Shown here piece by piece: positions 17,468 to 25,735 of a stretch of DNA of 64,000 nucleotides. The DNA comes from Saccharicrinis carchari. Lineage in GTDB: Bacteria > Bacteroidota > Bacteroidia > Bacteroidales > Marinilabiliaceae. Positions within the stretch are counted from its first letter, which is position 1; the number at the start of each line of letters is the position of its first letter. A model generated the notes under the pieces. The model searched no databases and was not told the origin of the DNA. It saw nothing but the letters and a program-made list of their open reading frames with translations. The DNA is taken from NCBI RefSeq assembly GCF_900182605.1, contig NZ_FXTB01000001.1, positions 806,001 through 870,000 of the forward strand, written 5' to 3'. The translations under genes and the position numbers were made by a program.

Positions 17468-18100
17468 ATGGATATAGATATTTTAGAATGGATTGGATAT
17501 GCAGCTTCACTGATGATTGCCATATCCATAACCATGAGTTCCATCGTAAAATTTCGGATTTTAAACCTTATTGGTGCCTTAATATTTTCCTTGTATGGTT
17601 TCTTAATTGGGGCTTTACCAGTGGGTTTTATGAATCTTTTTATTGCTTTTGTGGATTTGTATTTTCTCATTCAAATATTTAAAACTAAAGAGGCATTTGA
17701 AATCCTGGAGGTGCGGCCAAACGATAATTACTTAGCCCGCTATTTGCAATTTAATGAAAGAGAAATACAACGATTTTTTCCGGGATTTACCTACAACCCC
17801 GAATGGAATGATTTGAGTTTTTTTGTGTTACGCGATATGCAGGTAGCAGGCTTATTTTTAGCGCATCGCCAAGCGGATAATGTTTTACGTGTGCGGCTCG
17901 ATTATGTAGGCCCAAAATATCGCGACTTTAAAAATGGCCGCTACATTTATTCGCGCTTACGTAAATATTTTTCCGAACATGGCATTACCATGGTATTAGC
18001 CGATGCAGGCAGTAAAAACCATTTAAAATATCTAAAAAAAATAGGCTTCGAAGAGCAGCCCGATGGTTCATGTGCTAAGGTTTTAGAGAAAACCAGATAA
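17468..18100 (+). CDS. YgjV-like membrane protein with GNAT-like C-terminal domain
   Basis: A 210-residue protein with two parts. Residues ~5-75 carry three hydrophobic helices (WIGYAASLMIAISITM, ILNLIGALIFSLYGFLIGALP, GFMNLFIAFVDLYFLIQIF), the pattern of the YgjV inner-membrane family. Residues ~95-205 are soluble and resemble an acetyltransferase-like fold: LSFFVLRDMQVAGLFLAHRQ, LRVRLDYVGPKYRDFKNGRYIY and the closing KNHLKYLKKIGFEE typical of GNAT ends. The acetyl-CoA loop is not clearly recognisable, so activity is uncertain. It is monocistronic and lies upstream of the tRNA-Asp cluster. Confidence 0.7.
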   Translation: MDIDILEWIGYAASLMIAISITMSSIVKFRILNLIGALIFSLYGFLIGALPVGFMNLFIAFVDLYFLIQIFKTKEAFEILEVRPNDNYLARYLQFNEREIQRFFPGFTYNPEWNDLSFFVLRDMQVAGLFLAHRQADNVLRVRLDYVGPKYRDFKNGRYIYSRLRKYFSEHGITMVLADAGSKNHLKYLKKIGFEEQPDGSCAKVLEKTR

Positions 18101-18310
18101 GCTGTTCAACTAAATTGAGCAACTACAAAAACGCAAAAGACTGATTCTCAACATCCTAATTAGAACCCTAAAAAACATGCCTTTCCGCCTTATCTAAAAA
18201 GTAAAAAAAACAACATAAACTTAAAAGACCTAACATACTATTAGGCAGGCCAGTATTGACCTACAGATCGATCTATCGTCAATTAATTTAGCAAAAACAC
18301 AGATGCACTA

Positions 18311-18340
18311 TTGCATAAAGGAAAAGAAACTCTATCTTTG
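18311..18340 (+). promoter_or_regulatory. Promoter of the tRNA-Asp cluster
   Basis: TTG at 18311-18313 (-33) and TATCTTTG at 18333-18340 (-7, TAnnTTTG) are 19 bp apart. The first tRNA begins 28 bp downstream. Confidence 0.8.
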
Positions 18341-18368
18341 CATCGCTTTCAGAAAAATGATACCATTT

Positions 18369-18442
18369 GGTCTGGTAGTTCAGCTGGTTAGAATGCCGGC
18401 CTGTCACGCCGGAGGTCGCGGGTTCGAGTCCCGTCCAGACCG
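18369..18442 (+). tRNA. tRNA-Asp(GTC), copy 1
   Basis: A 74-nt cloverleaf: acceptor stem GGTCTGG/CCAGACC, D-loop AGCTGGTTAGA, anticodon arm CCTGTCACGCC with anticodon GTC, T-loop GTTCGAGTC and discriminator G. CCA is not encoded (GCAAAC follows). Confidence 0.97.
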
Positions 18443-18518
18443 CAAACTGAAAGTAAAAATAAAGCTTAACGTGCTTTGTTTTTCACTCGGAGAATGTATT
18501 TAGAATTGTTTTTTAACT

Positions 18519-18592
18519 GGTCTGGTAGTTCAGCTGGTTAGAATGCCGGCCTGTCACGCCGGAGGTCGCGGGTTCGAGTCCCGTCCAGACCG
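18519..18592 (+). tRNA. tRNA-Asp(GTC), copy 2
   Basis: Identical in all 74 bases to copy 1; it follows after a 76-bp unrelated spacer. No separate strong promoter is seen, so it is probably co-transcribed. Confidence 0.97.
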
Positions 18593-18633
18593 CACTGTTA
18601 AAAAGCAATAAAATACCGTTACAAGCAAATGTT

Positions 18634-18707
18634 GGTCTGGTAGTTCAGCTGGTTAGAATGCCGGCCTGTCACGCCGGAGGTCGCGGGTTCGAGTCCCGTC
18701 CAGACCG
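18634..18707 (+). tRNA. tRNA-Asp(GTC), copy 3
   Basis: Identical to copies 1 and 2, after a 41-bp spacer. A palindromic terminator follows within 7 bp. Confidence 0.97.
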
Positions 18708-18713
18708 CATTAA

Positions 18714-18743
18714 AAAGGGAAGCATATGCTTCCCTTTCTTGTT
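18714..18743. terminator. Bidirectional terminator between tRNA-Asp and the ABC exporter genes
   Basis: AAAGGGAAGCAT and ATGCTTCCCTTT form a perfect 24-bp palindrome followed by CTTGTTTT on the plus strand; on the minus strand it ends the exporter operon with a TTTTTAATG tail. Confidence 0.8.
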
Positions 18744-20531
18744 TTATACAGATTTACTTTCCTCTTCTAAACGATGAAGGAGCCCGGCATATTTTCCACC
18801 TTTTTCCAGCAACTGCCCATGCTTACCTCTTTCAATAATTTGACCTTCTTCCAAAACCAAAATCATATCTGAATTTTTTATGGTGCTAAGACGATGCGCC
18901 ACGGCAATAACGGTTTTGCTTGCAAAAATATTGGCAATGGCTTTTTGTATATATTGCTCTGTTATGGAATCTACCGCACTGGTTGCTTCATCCAGAATAA
19001 TCAACTCTCTATTACCCACAATGGCCCGGGCAAAAGCAATCAATTGCGCTTGTCCTTTAGATAAATTATCGCCGTTATCCTGAATTACAAACTCATACTT
19101 ACCGGGCAGTTGTTCGATAAAATGATTGGCAAAAACAAAGGAGGCTGCCTGCTCCACATCGGCTTTTGATATAGATTGACGACCCAGGCCTATGTTAAAA
19201 CCAACCGTATCGTTGAACATATAAATGTCCTGTTGCATAATCGAAATGGTTTCGCGGATGCGGGCTATGGGTATATCTGCCAGTTCGGTTCCATTAATTT
19301 TTATACTACCGCGATATCCGGTGTACGTTTTTGCCAGCAACCTGATGATAGTTGATTTACCGGATCCTGTTGTACCAACCAAGGCCATCCTTTCGCCTTT
19401 ATGCAACTTAAAGCTCACGTTTTTTAACACGTCGGGAGAATCTTCTGTATAACGGAAATAAACATTATTGAACTCAATATCATGCAAAGCCAAAGGCTTC
19501 GGCATATCGCCACCTGCGTGGGTGGTGGGATCTTCCACCTTTTGCTCAAACAGCTCACTGATGTGTTCCAAGGCCGACATAGCCCGCTGAATTGTAGATA
19601 TCTGCTGTGCAAACTGCTTTACGGGTATAAAAAGTCGTTCCAGGGTGGTAATAAAAACAATGAGTACACCTATGGTATAACCGTAATCCCATATTTGGAT
19701 AGCGCCATACCAAATAACCAATGCGGTGGCAACAGAAGTTATTCCTTCCACAATAGAATAGAGAAAGGAATCGTAGACATTCGATTTGTTCTGCGCATCG
19801 CAAAACTCCTTGTTTAAGGCATCAAACTTATTGAATACTTTTTCCTCTGCCGAATACAACTGTACCGTTTTCATACCGTTGAGTGCTTCCTGAAGATAAG
19901 CTGCCGACTTACCCAGACTGCTGCGCGATGTATTGTAGGCCTTCCTTATTTTTTTGCGCAAGTATTTTATCGCTATTATAATTAAGGGAACAACCAATAG
20001 CAAAACAAGTGTAAGTCGCCAATTCAAGTGAAAAAGATAGGCCACTAAGGTTAGCGTTTTAATGCTGTCGGCCAGTAGACCCAGAATACCGGCAGCAAAA
20101 GACTCCGAGATTGACTCCATATCACTGGTCAGGCGCGACAATGTTACACCAATAGGTTTTTTATCGAAGTAGCTTAACGGGAAACGTAATGATTTACCGA
20201 ATAATTTCTTACGGAGATCGACAATGGCCAAGCCACCGGCTTTTGAAAAGGAATAACTGTAAAACCCATCAAAAAGTATGTTTGCCAGCAAAGCTAAAGC
20301 CAACAAGGTGGTTTGCATAATTAAACCATCCACATTACCCGGTACAATATAATTGTCAACTATATTTTGAACCAACCAAAGAAAAAGTATGCCCGCAGCA
20401 GTTGTAATAGGAATGGAGGCAACACTTAAAAAAAACCATTTTTTATGCGGTTTAAAATAAACGGCAAACTCCCGGAAGAGCTCCCAGTCGTGACTATTAA
20501 AAAACTTACTTGCCCTTTTTAACATTTGCAT
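18744..20531 (-). CDS. ABC exporter half-transporter, subunit with canonical catalytic Glu
   Basis: A 595-residue fusion of a six-helix membrane domain (residues ~30-320) and a nucleotide-binding domain (~345-590). Walker A is GTTGSGKS (386-393), Walker B ends in Asp514-Glu515, and the switch His is 546 in VAHRLST, all canonical. The signature is LSKGQ (490-494) rather than LSGGQ. Its partner, encoded 2 bp upstream, shows the reverse pattern. Such pairs form heterodimeric multidrug or lipid exporters with one catalytic and one degenerate ATP site (compare TM287/288 and BmrCD). The cargo is unknown. A palindromic terminator follows. Confidence 0.92.
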   Translation of the reverse strand: MQMLKRASKFFNSHDWELFREFAVYFKPHKKWFFLSVASIPITTAAGILFLWLVQNIVDNYIVPGNVDGLIMQTTLLALALLANILFDGFYSYSFSKAGGLAIVDLRKKLFGKSLRFPLSYFDKKPIGVTLSRLTSDMESISESFAAGILGLLADSIKTLTLVAYLFHLNWRLTLVLLLVVPLIIIAIKYLRKKIRKAYNTSRSSLGKSAAYLQEALNGMKTVQLYSAEEKVFNKFDALNKEFCDAQNKSNVYDSFLYSIVEGITSVATALVIWYGAIQIWDYGYTIGVLIVFITTLERLFIPVKQFAQQISTIQRAMSALEHISELFEQKVEDPTTHAGGDMPKPLALHDIEFNNVYFRYTEDSPDVLKNVSFKLHKGERMALVGTTGSGKSTIIRLLAKTYTGYRGSIKINGTELADIPIARIRETISIMQQDIYMFNDTVGFNIGLGRQSISKADVEQAASFVFANHFIEQLPGKYEFVIQDNGDNLSKGQAQLIAFARAIVGNRELIILDEATSAVDSITEQYIQKAIANIFASKTVIAVAHRLSTIKNSDMILVLEEGQIIERGKHGQLLEKGGKYAGLLHRLEEESKSV

Positions 20532-20533
20532 TT

Positions 20534-22282
20534 TTACTGTTTTGTTTGTTGCAGGGTTAATATGTCGCGGTAAAAACCGGGCTGTTTCAATAAATCGTGG
20601 TGATTGCCCTTTGCCACCATCCGTCCTTCTTCCAACACAATGTTAAAATCGGTTTTTTCTAACACGCTCATCCGATTGGAGATGACGATAATACTCTTAA
20701 CGCTACGGTTACCTAAAATATGTTGGATTAAAAAACGTTCGGTATTGGTATCCACTGCTGAAAACACATCATCTAAAATCAGCAGTTCACCTGGTGTATA
20801 AAGTGCCCTTGCCAAACTGATACGTTGTTTTTGCCCACCGGATAGCATAATACCCTTCTCCCCTACCATTGTTTTACCGTGCCTTGGAAAACGTGATAAC
20901 TCGTCGGCCATAGCACTTTTATAAATCACCTCTTCAAAACGATCGGCCCGGATACCTTTTTCTGTTGCAAAGCCAATGTTGTTTTCAATGGTGTCCGAGA
21001 AGAGAAAAACCTCCTGGCTCACTGTTTTTACAACCGTTCGAATATCCTCGGCTCTTAAGGTTGCGGCATCTTTTTCACCAAAAAACACCTGTCCTTTTTC
21101 CGGGCGTAAATAAGCATTTATACAATTAACCAGGGTAGTTTTACCTGCACCCACCTTGCCCGTTATGCCCACTACTTGTCCGGGTAGGATTGAAAAAGAA
21201 ATATCTTTAAGTACAGGTCTGTCGCCATTATGGAAGGTGTAATTAAGCTTTTGTATATGTATGCCCTCTTCAAATAGTTTATTTTTTTCGGCAGCTGGCA
21301 ATGGCACTCTTTCGTCATCCACCCCTTTTCTCTCCATGATAGTTTGTATGCTGCTAATGCCCACAAAACCTTGTTGAAAAACGGTAAGCACCCAGCCCAG
21401 TCCCATTACAGGATAACTTAAGAGGGCAGCATAGGCAATATATTCCGTTAGCTCGCCAATGGTAAATTGACCATTGATAACATACATACCTCCGGCAAAG
21501 AAGATGATGATTTTTAAAATTTGCCCCAGGTTAGAAAGTAAAGGCATAATAAACGACCGTATCCACGATATCTTAAGTGTAGCATCATAATACGAAAGGC
21601 TCTGTTTATGTACCTTCTCCTCGGCATGACCGTATATATTATAGCTTTTGATAACATTGTTACCTGTTAGAAATGAAATAATTTTTCCGGACAGATTTTG
21701 CAGTGTATTTATTTTACGACGTGTATTTTTCACCATCACGCGCATACCAATACGAACTACAATAAATATAAGCACCATAGGAACAACACAATACAAGGTG
21801 AGTGCCGGCGACATTTCCCACATTTTATAGGGCGTTATCGACAGGGAAAGTAGAATATTGCCGACTTGCAGAATGCCAAAACCGGTTATCATACGTACGC
21901 CGTTTATATCATTGTTTACACGCGAAATAATGGTACCTGTAGAGTTTTGATCGTAATACGCTTTTCCGAATGAAGCCAGTTTATTAAACATCTCGCCTTT
22001 AAGTTTTCGCTCAATCAGGCGAGCCGGAAAAAAAATCAATATTCTTGAAAAGGTGCGTACCAATATCAAGGTCGCGGCTAAGCCTACAATAATCAGTACG
22101 TTTTGCGTAAAATCCTCTTCATTTCCTGCCCGCCCACCGGCAATAAGATCCACAGTTTTTTGAATAAACCCGGGAATGGTAACCGATATCCAGACGGTTA
22201 AAACCAGAAAAAATATCCCACCGGTGTACCACCAGCGGTATTTATGCATGTATCTTAATAAAAATTTAAGTTTCGAAAACAT
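20534..22282 (-). CDS. ABC exporter half-transporter, subunit with degenerate ATPase motifs
   Basis: A 582-residue half-transporter: membrane domain at ~10-310 and nucleotide-binding domain at ~335-580. Walker A GKVGAGKT (375-382) and signature LSGGQ (480-484) are canonical, but the catalytic Glu after Walker B is Asp505 (LILDD) and the switch His is Asn536 (VISNRMS). With the LSKGQ of the partner subunit, these changes fall in the same composite site, which should bind but hardly hydrolyse ATP. It is the first gene of the two-gene operon. Confidence 0.92.
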   Translation of the reverse strand: MFSKLKFLLRYMHKYRWWYTGGIFFLVLTVWISVTIPGFIQKTVDLIAGGRAGNEEDFTQNVLIIVGLAATLILVRTFSRILIFFPARLIERKLKGEMFNKLASFGKAYYDQNSTGTIISRVNNDINGVRMITGFGILQVGNILLSLSITPYKMWEMSPALTLYCVVPMVLIFIVVRIGMRVMVKNTRRKINTLQNLSGKIISFLTGNNVIKSYNIYGHAEEKVHKQSLSYYDATLKISWIRSFIMPLLSNLGQILKIIIFFAGGMYVINGQFTIGELTEYIAYAALLSYPVMGLGWVLTVFQQGFVGISSIQTIMERKGVDDERVPLPAAEKNKLFEEGIHIQKLNYTFHNGDRPVLKDISFSILPGQVVGITGKVGAGKTTLVNCINAYLRPEKGQVFFGEKDAATLRAEDIRTVVKTVSQEVFLFSDTIENNIGFATEKGIRADRFEEVIYKSAMADELSRFPRHGKTMVGEKGIMLSGGQKQRISLARALYTPGELLILDDVFSAVDTNTERFLIQHILGNRSVKSIIVISNRMSVLEKTDFNIVLEEGRMVAKGNHHDLLKQPGFYRDILTLQQTKQ

Positions 22283-22496
22283 TATTTATTTCATCTGTCA
22301 ATAAGTTATTTTTGCATCCTCAGATCAACCCGTCACATTAGAAATCCTTTTCTCCTTAAACGAACAAGTTAGGTGATAAGGCACCCACATAGGCTGCCCC
22401 AACCCTTCGGAGACTCGTTTCCTATTCTATTTAAAGTTAATTGCTATTTTATTATTTCAGCAGGAAAATTATTTTATGTGCTTATCTATGTAAAGA

Positions 22497-23876
22497 CTAC
22501 ACCTCATGCTTGTAAGGATAAATTTGGGTTTGATCCACCAGCCAGGCTGTCACCAATTTTGATATATCTTTATTGCAATCTTTATTGTAGCGCTGTAAAT
22601 ATTTTTCGGCCTGGGTAATGCCGCTGTCCGTTATCTGGCGAACCGGCGCCAAAAAGCGACTTTCATTTTCAATGCCGGTTTTTTCCGATCGCCTGTTCAA
22701 CCCCGCCAGGGCTATTTGATAAATCTGTTTGGCTACCTCACCTATATGTATAGCGCCACTTTTAGCATTCAAGCCTTCTTTGGGTACGCGTAAACGCACT
22801 TCTTTTAAAGCCTCCAAATTCCATCCCGATATCAGATGATGTGCCTCCTCCAGGCTTTGTTTATCGTAAACTAAACCCACCCACAATGCAGACAGTGCAG
22901 CAATATGATGCACACAACTGGCATCAGCTCCACGCATTTCGATAAATTGTTTAAGGCGCACATCCGGAAAAACAGTAGATACATGCGTTTCCCAATCTTC
23001 CATTGTTGGTTGTAAAACATGTTTTCCTTTTAAAAACTGTCCGAAGGTTAATCCATTGGCAGATAGGTATTTATCATCGCGATAGATAAAATACATAGGA
23101 ACATCCAAGAGGTAATCCACCCATCGCTCAAACCCAAAACCATCGTCGAAAATGAAGGGCAAAAACCCACAACGATCCGGATCGGTTCGGTCCCAAATAT
23201 GTGCCCGCTGACTCAAAAAACCATTTGGTTTACCTGCTGCAAACGGCGAATTGGCAAAAATGGCGGTAACTACAGGCTGCAGCGCTTGTGCCACACGCAT
23301 TTTTTTCACCATATCGGCCTCACTGGCATAATCCAGGTTAACCTGAATACAAGCTGTATTGGTCATCATTTGAAGGCCCAGATCTCCTTTGGTGGGCATA
23401 TAGTTCTTCATCCATCCATAGCGTTCTTTCGGCATCCAGGGTACCTCCTCCAGTGCTGTTAAAGGATCCACACCTAAGGGCAGGGTAAATGTATCCAACT
23501 CGTTACAGATAAAATACAATTCTTCAAAATGTCTTCGGGTCTCTTGAAACGTTTCGTGCACACTTCTAAAATTCTCACCCGAAAGTTCAAATTGCCCCCC
23601 GGGTTCTAATGTAATGGAAGCACCGCTATTTTGCAGGGCAATAACTTTTCCCTTCTCCTCCACCGGCTGCCAACCATACCGTTGCATATGATTTAATATG
23701 GTATTTATGCCGTTCTTCTGATCATAAGATAATCTTTTAAAACTCTTACTATCATACAAAAATTTTTCGTGTTCGGTGCCGATACCCCAATTTTCGGGCG
23801 CTTTGTTTCCTTGCTCAAAATAATCGATCAATTGCGATTTATGCTGAATCTCCAATGGGTTTTCTTTTTTAGTCAT
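22497..23876 (-). CDS. gshA: Glutamate-cysteine ligase (plant-type/GCS2 class)
   Basis: A 459-residue enzyme that would join glutamate and cysteine using ATP, the first step of glutathione synthesis. WGIGTEHEKFLYD, then ALQNSGASITLEPGGQFELSG and RETRRHFEEL match the catalytic core of plant and alpha-proteobacterial GCL; LGVDPLT, MPKERYGWMKNYMP and MTNTACIQVNLDY follow in the expected order. Enzymes of this class are about 450 residues, as here. It lies 30 bp after the ATP-grasp gene, which probably supplies the second step. Confidence 0.9.
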   Translation of the reverse strand: MTKKENPLEIQHKSQLIDYFEQGNKAPENWGIGTEHEKFLYDSKSFKRLSYDQKNGINTILNHMQRYGWQPVEEKGKVIALQNSGASITLEPGGQFELSGENFRSVHETFQETRRHFEELYFICNELDTFTLPLGVDPLTALEEVPWMPKERYGWMKNYMPTKGDLGLQMMTNTACIQVNLDYASEADMVKKMRVAQALQPVVTAIFANSPFAAGKPNGFLSQRAHIWDRTDPDRCGFLPFIFDDGFGFERWVDYLLDVPMYFIYRDDKYLSANGLTFGQFLKGKHVLQPTMEDWETHVSTVFPDVRLKQFIEMRGADASCVHHIAALSALWVGLVYDKQSLEEAHHLISGWNLEALKEVRLRVPKEGLNAKSGAIHIGEVAKQIYQIALAGLNRRSEKTGIENESRFLAPVRQITDSGITQAEKYLQRYNKDCNKDISKLVTAWLVDQTQIYPYKHEV

Positions 23877-23906
23877 CGTTTGGTATTTAATAGCAATTAA
23901 GTAAAA

Positions 23907-24908
23907 TTACTTAGAATTCAAAATACTGTCCAGAACATATTTTTCCACATGCCTATTTTCCCCAAGGTACGGATAATTATGCATCGACAGCATAGCAGGA
24001 GCATTAAGTTCAACTACAATATAATTTTTGGCTGATGGTACCGCCTCCATATTTTTTATTATCAGGTCGATACCCGCTATTTTTAAGCCAGCCGATTGCG
24101 CTGCTTTCACCGCCACCTCTTTGTAAAATTCGGGCATATCATCGCTTACATCTATGCTATCGCCACCTGTGCTTAAATTAGAATTACTGCGCAAATATAC
24201 TTTTTCTCCATTAGGTAATATACTTTCGGGCGTAAGCGACAATGCTTTTAAATGTCTGTGCACCTCTTCGTCTATATTTATTTTTAGCAAAGGATGCGTA
24301 TAATCTACTCCTCGCCCTTTGTTTTTTTCATCTATGAGTTGATTTATACTTAACTTTCCATCCCCCACTACATTGGCCGGTTCGCGATAAGCGATGGCAC
24401 GCACCTGATAATCAATCACAAGGAATCGGAACTCTCTTCCTCTAAAAAAATCTTCCACTATTACCTTGTCTGCAAATTTAAAAGCCCTATCCACGGCCGA
24501 AATTAAATCCTCACGCGTTTTTATATCCACGCTAACCGCTATTCCATGATCGGTATCCACTGGTTTTACTACAGCCGGAAAACGAACCTGTTGCAGCTGC
24601 TTAGCTGTATATCCTTGCTTTAATAATATGCCCTTTGCATAGCTAACGCCTTTACGTTGAAGAAATTGACGCGTCATCCACTTATCGTTCGATATCCAAT
24701 ATGCAATCAGGCTATTGGCATCGGAAATAGTTCCTTCATGAATAATATATTCCTTACCCTCAAAAACCACAGCAATAAGATTATTGTCGGCATCAATAAC
24801 TTCAAGCGGCAGCTCGCGGCGTAAAATTTCTGCAATCAGCATTTGCGTGGTTACTTCAAAGTTTTCGTAACCTTTTAAAGGCGTAAATATATTTTTTTTA
24901 TCTTTCAT
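23907..24908 (-). CDS. ATP-grasp ligase resembling the GshF C-terminal (glutathione synthetase) domain
   Basis: A 333-residue ATP-grasp protein. Visible parts are NDKWMTRQFLQRKGV, the lysine-bearing strand FPAVVKPVDTDHGIAVSVDIKT, VIVEDFFRGREFRFLVID and the metal-binding end AGIDLIIKN...IVVELNAPAML. The sequence is closest in style to the ATP-grasp half of bifunctional GshF and to cyanophycin synthetase rather than to GshB. Directly upstream of a glutamate-cysteine ligase, it most likely adds glycine (or another amino acid) to gamma-glutamylcysteine. The substrate is inferred from the neighbour. Confidence 0.82.
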   Translation of the reverse strand: MKDKKNIFTPLKGYENFEVTTQMLIAEILRRELPLEVIDADNNLIAVVFEGKEYIIHEGTISDANSLIAYWISNDKWMTRQFLQRKGVSYAKGILLKQGYTAKQLQQVRFPAVVKPVDTDHGIAVSVDIKTREDLISAVDRAFKFADKVIVEDFFRGREFRFLVIDYQVRAIAYREPANVVGDGKLSINQLIDEKNKGRGVDYTHPLLKINIDEEVHRHLKALSLTPESILPNGEKVYLRSNSNLSTGGDSIDVSDDMPEFYKEVAVKAAQSAGLKIAGIDLIIKNMEAVPSAKNYIVVELNAPAMLSMHNYPYLGENRHVEKYVLDSILNSK

Positions 24909-25247
24909 ACTTTACATACTGCTTAATTGGTACAAGATTATTTAGGGCTTTTTATAATAACCCGTTTAGTAGCCTCAGAATAATTGAAACATACTGGCCT
25001 CCGAATAGTTTCCTGCTTTGGCAAAGTATTCTCCTAAACTTCCTATTGTAAATTTTAAAATTTTTGCCATAGGTAAGCAAATTACGAATATTGTACGATT
25101 AACAATACCGGTTTGGAAAAACAAAAAAGCCGGCATCTAATTTTTAGATACACAGCTTTGGAACTTTACAAGGCTTATAGTAAATTTAGTTTATCACAAG
25201 AGCGCTAACAGTAATACTTATTATTTACTTTAACAATTGCTATTACA
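24909..25247. other. Intergenic region with a 19-bp inverted repeat
   Basis: No gene is seen in these 339 bp between the ATP-grasp gene and crtZ. TATTGT (25089-25094), 7 bp and ACAATA (25102-25107) form an operator-like inverted repeat about 180 bp upstream of the ATP-grasp start. There is no clear terminator for the crt operon. Confidence 0.4.
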
Positions 25248-25724
25248 CTACCTTTTCTTATTTAGTTCGGCAATAAAATATTTGTATGGAAATATCAACA
25301 GACCAAAGCACTCACCATTTTCAGGGCTATGGTGCTGATGATGCATGGAGTGAGCCAAAATAATAGAGCGCACGTAGGTAGGTTTCCATCCTTTAAGCCA
25401 TTTTATTCGGCGATGAAATACTATTTCGTGAAAAATAAAATAGGCCAGACCATAGAGGGTAATTCCTATGGCTATGCTTAAGAGCAGTGTGTTGGCATAC
25501 AAGCTGCCCAAGATATAAAAAGTCATTGCAGGGACGGCAAAAATCACAAAAAACCAATCGTTTTTCTCAAAAAAGCCATTTTTTTTATGATGTTTCGGAA
25601 AATGATGGTCCTGGTGCAAATTCCACAAGAAACCGTGCATTACATATTTATGCGTAAACCATGCCACCCCCTCCATTAAAAAGAAAGTGATTACCCCAAT
25701 TAAAATATAAATCCATATACTCAT
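25248..25724 (-). CDS. crtZ: Beta-carotene hydroxylase (CrtZ-type fatty acid hydroxylase superfamily)
   Basis: A 158-residue membrane di-iron hydroxylase. Four histidine motifs are complete: His25-x4-His30, His37-xx-His40-His41, His99-x4-His104 and His125-xx-His128-His129. Hydrophobic helices lie at ~5-22, 58-75 and 80-98. CrtZ enzymes hydroxylate the beta-ionone rings of carotenoids. It is the last gene of a crtI-crtB-crtZ operon, 11 bp after crtB. A lycopene cyclase is needed for its usual substrate but none is in the window. Confidence 0.92.
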   Translation of the reverse strand: MSIWIYILIGVITFFLMEGVAWFTHKYVMHGFLWNLHQDHHFPKHHKKNGFFEKNDWFFVIFAVPAMTFYILGSLYANTLLLSIAIGITLYGLAYFIFHEIVFHRRIKWLKGWKPTYVRSIILAHSMHHQHHSPENGECFGLLIFPYKYFIAELNKKR

Positions 25725-25735
25725 TTCGTTGATTT

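Noticed and set aside
18369-18707. CRISPR-like array of repeated units
   Set aside because: The repeated units are complete tRNA-Asp genes with cloverleaf structure, and the spacers have different lengths.
22497-23876. EgtA (ergothioneine pathway) instead of GshA
   Set aside because: No ergothioneine genes are near and an ATP-grasp partner is adjacent, which favours glutathione-type synthesis.
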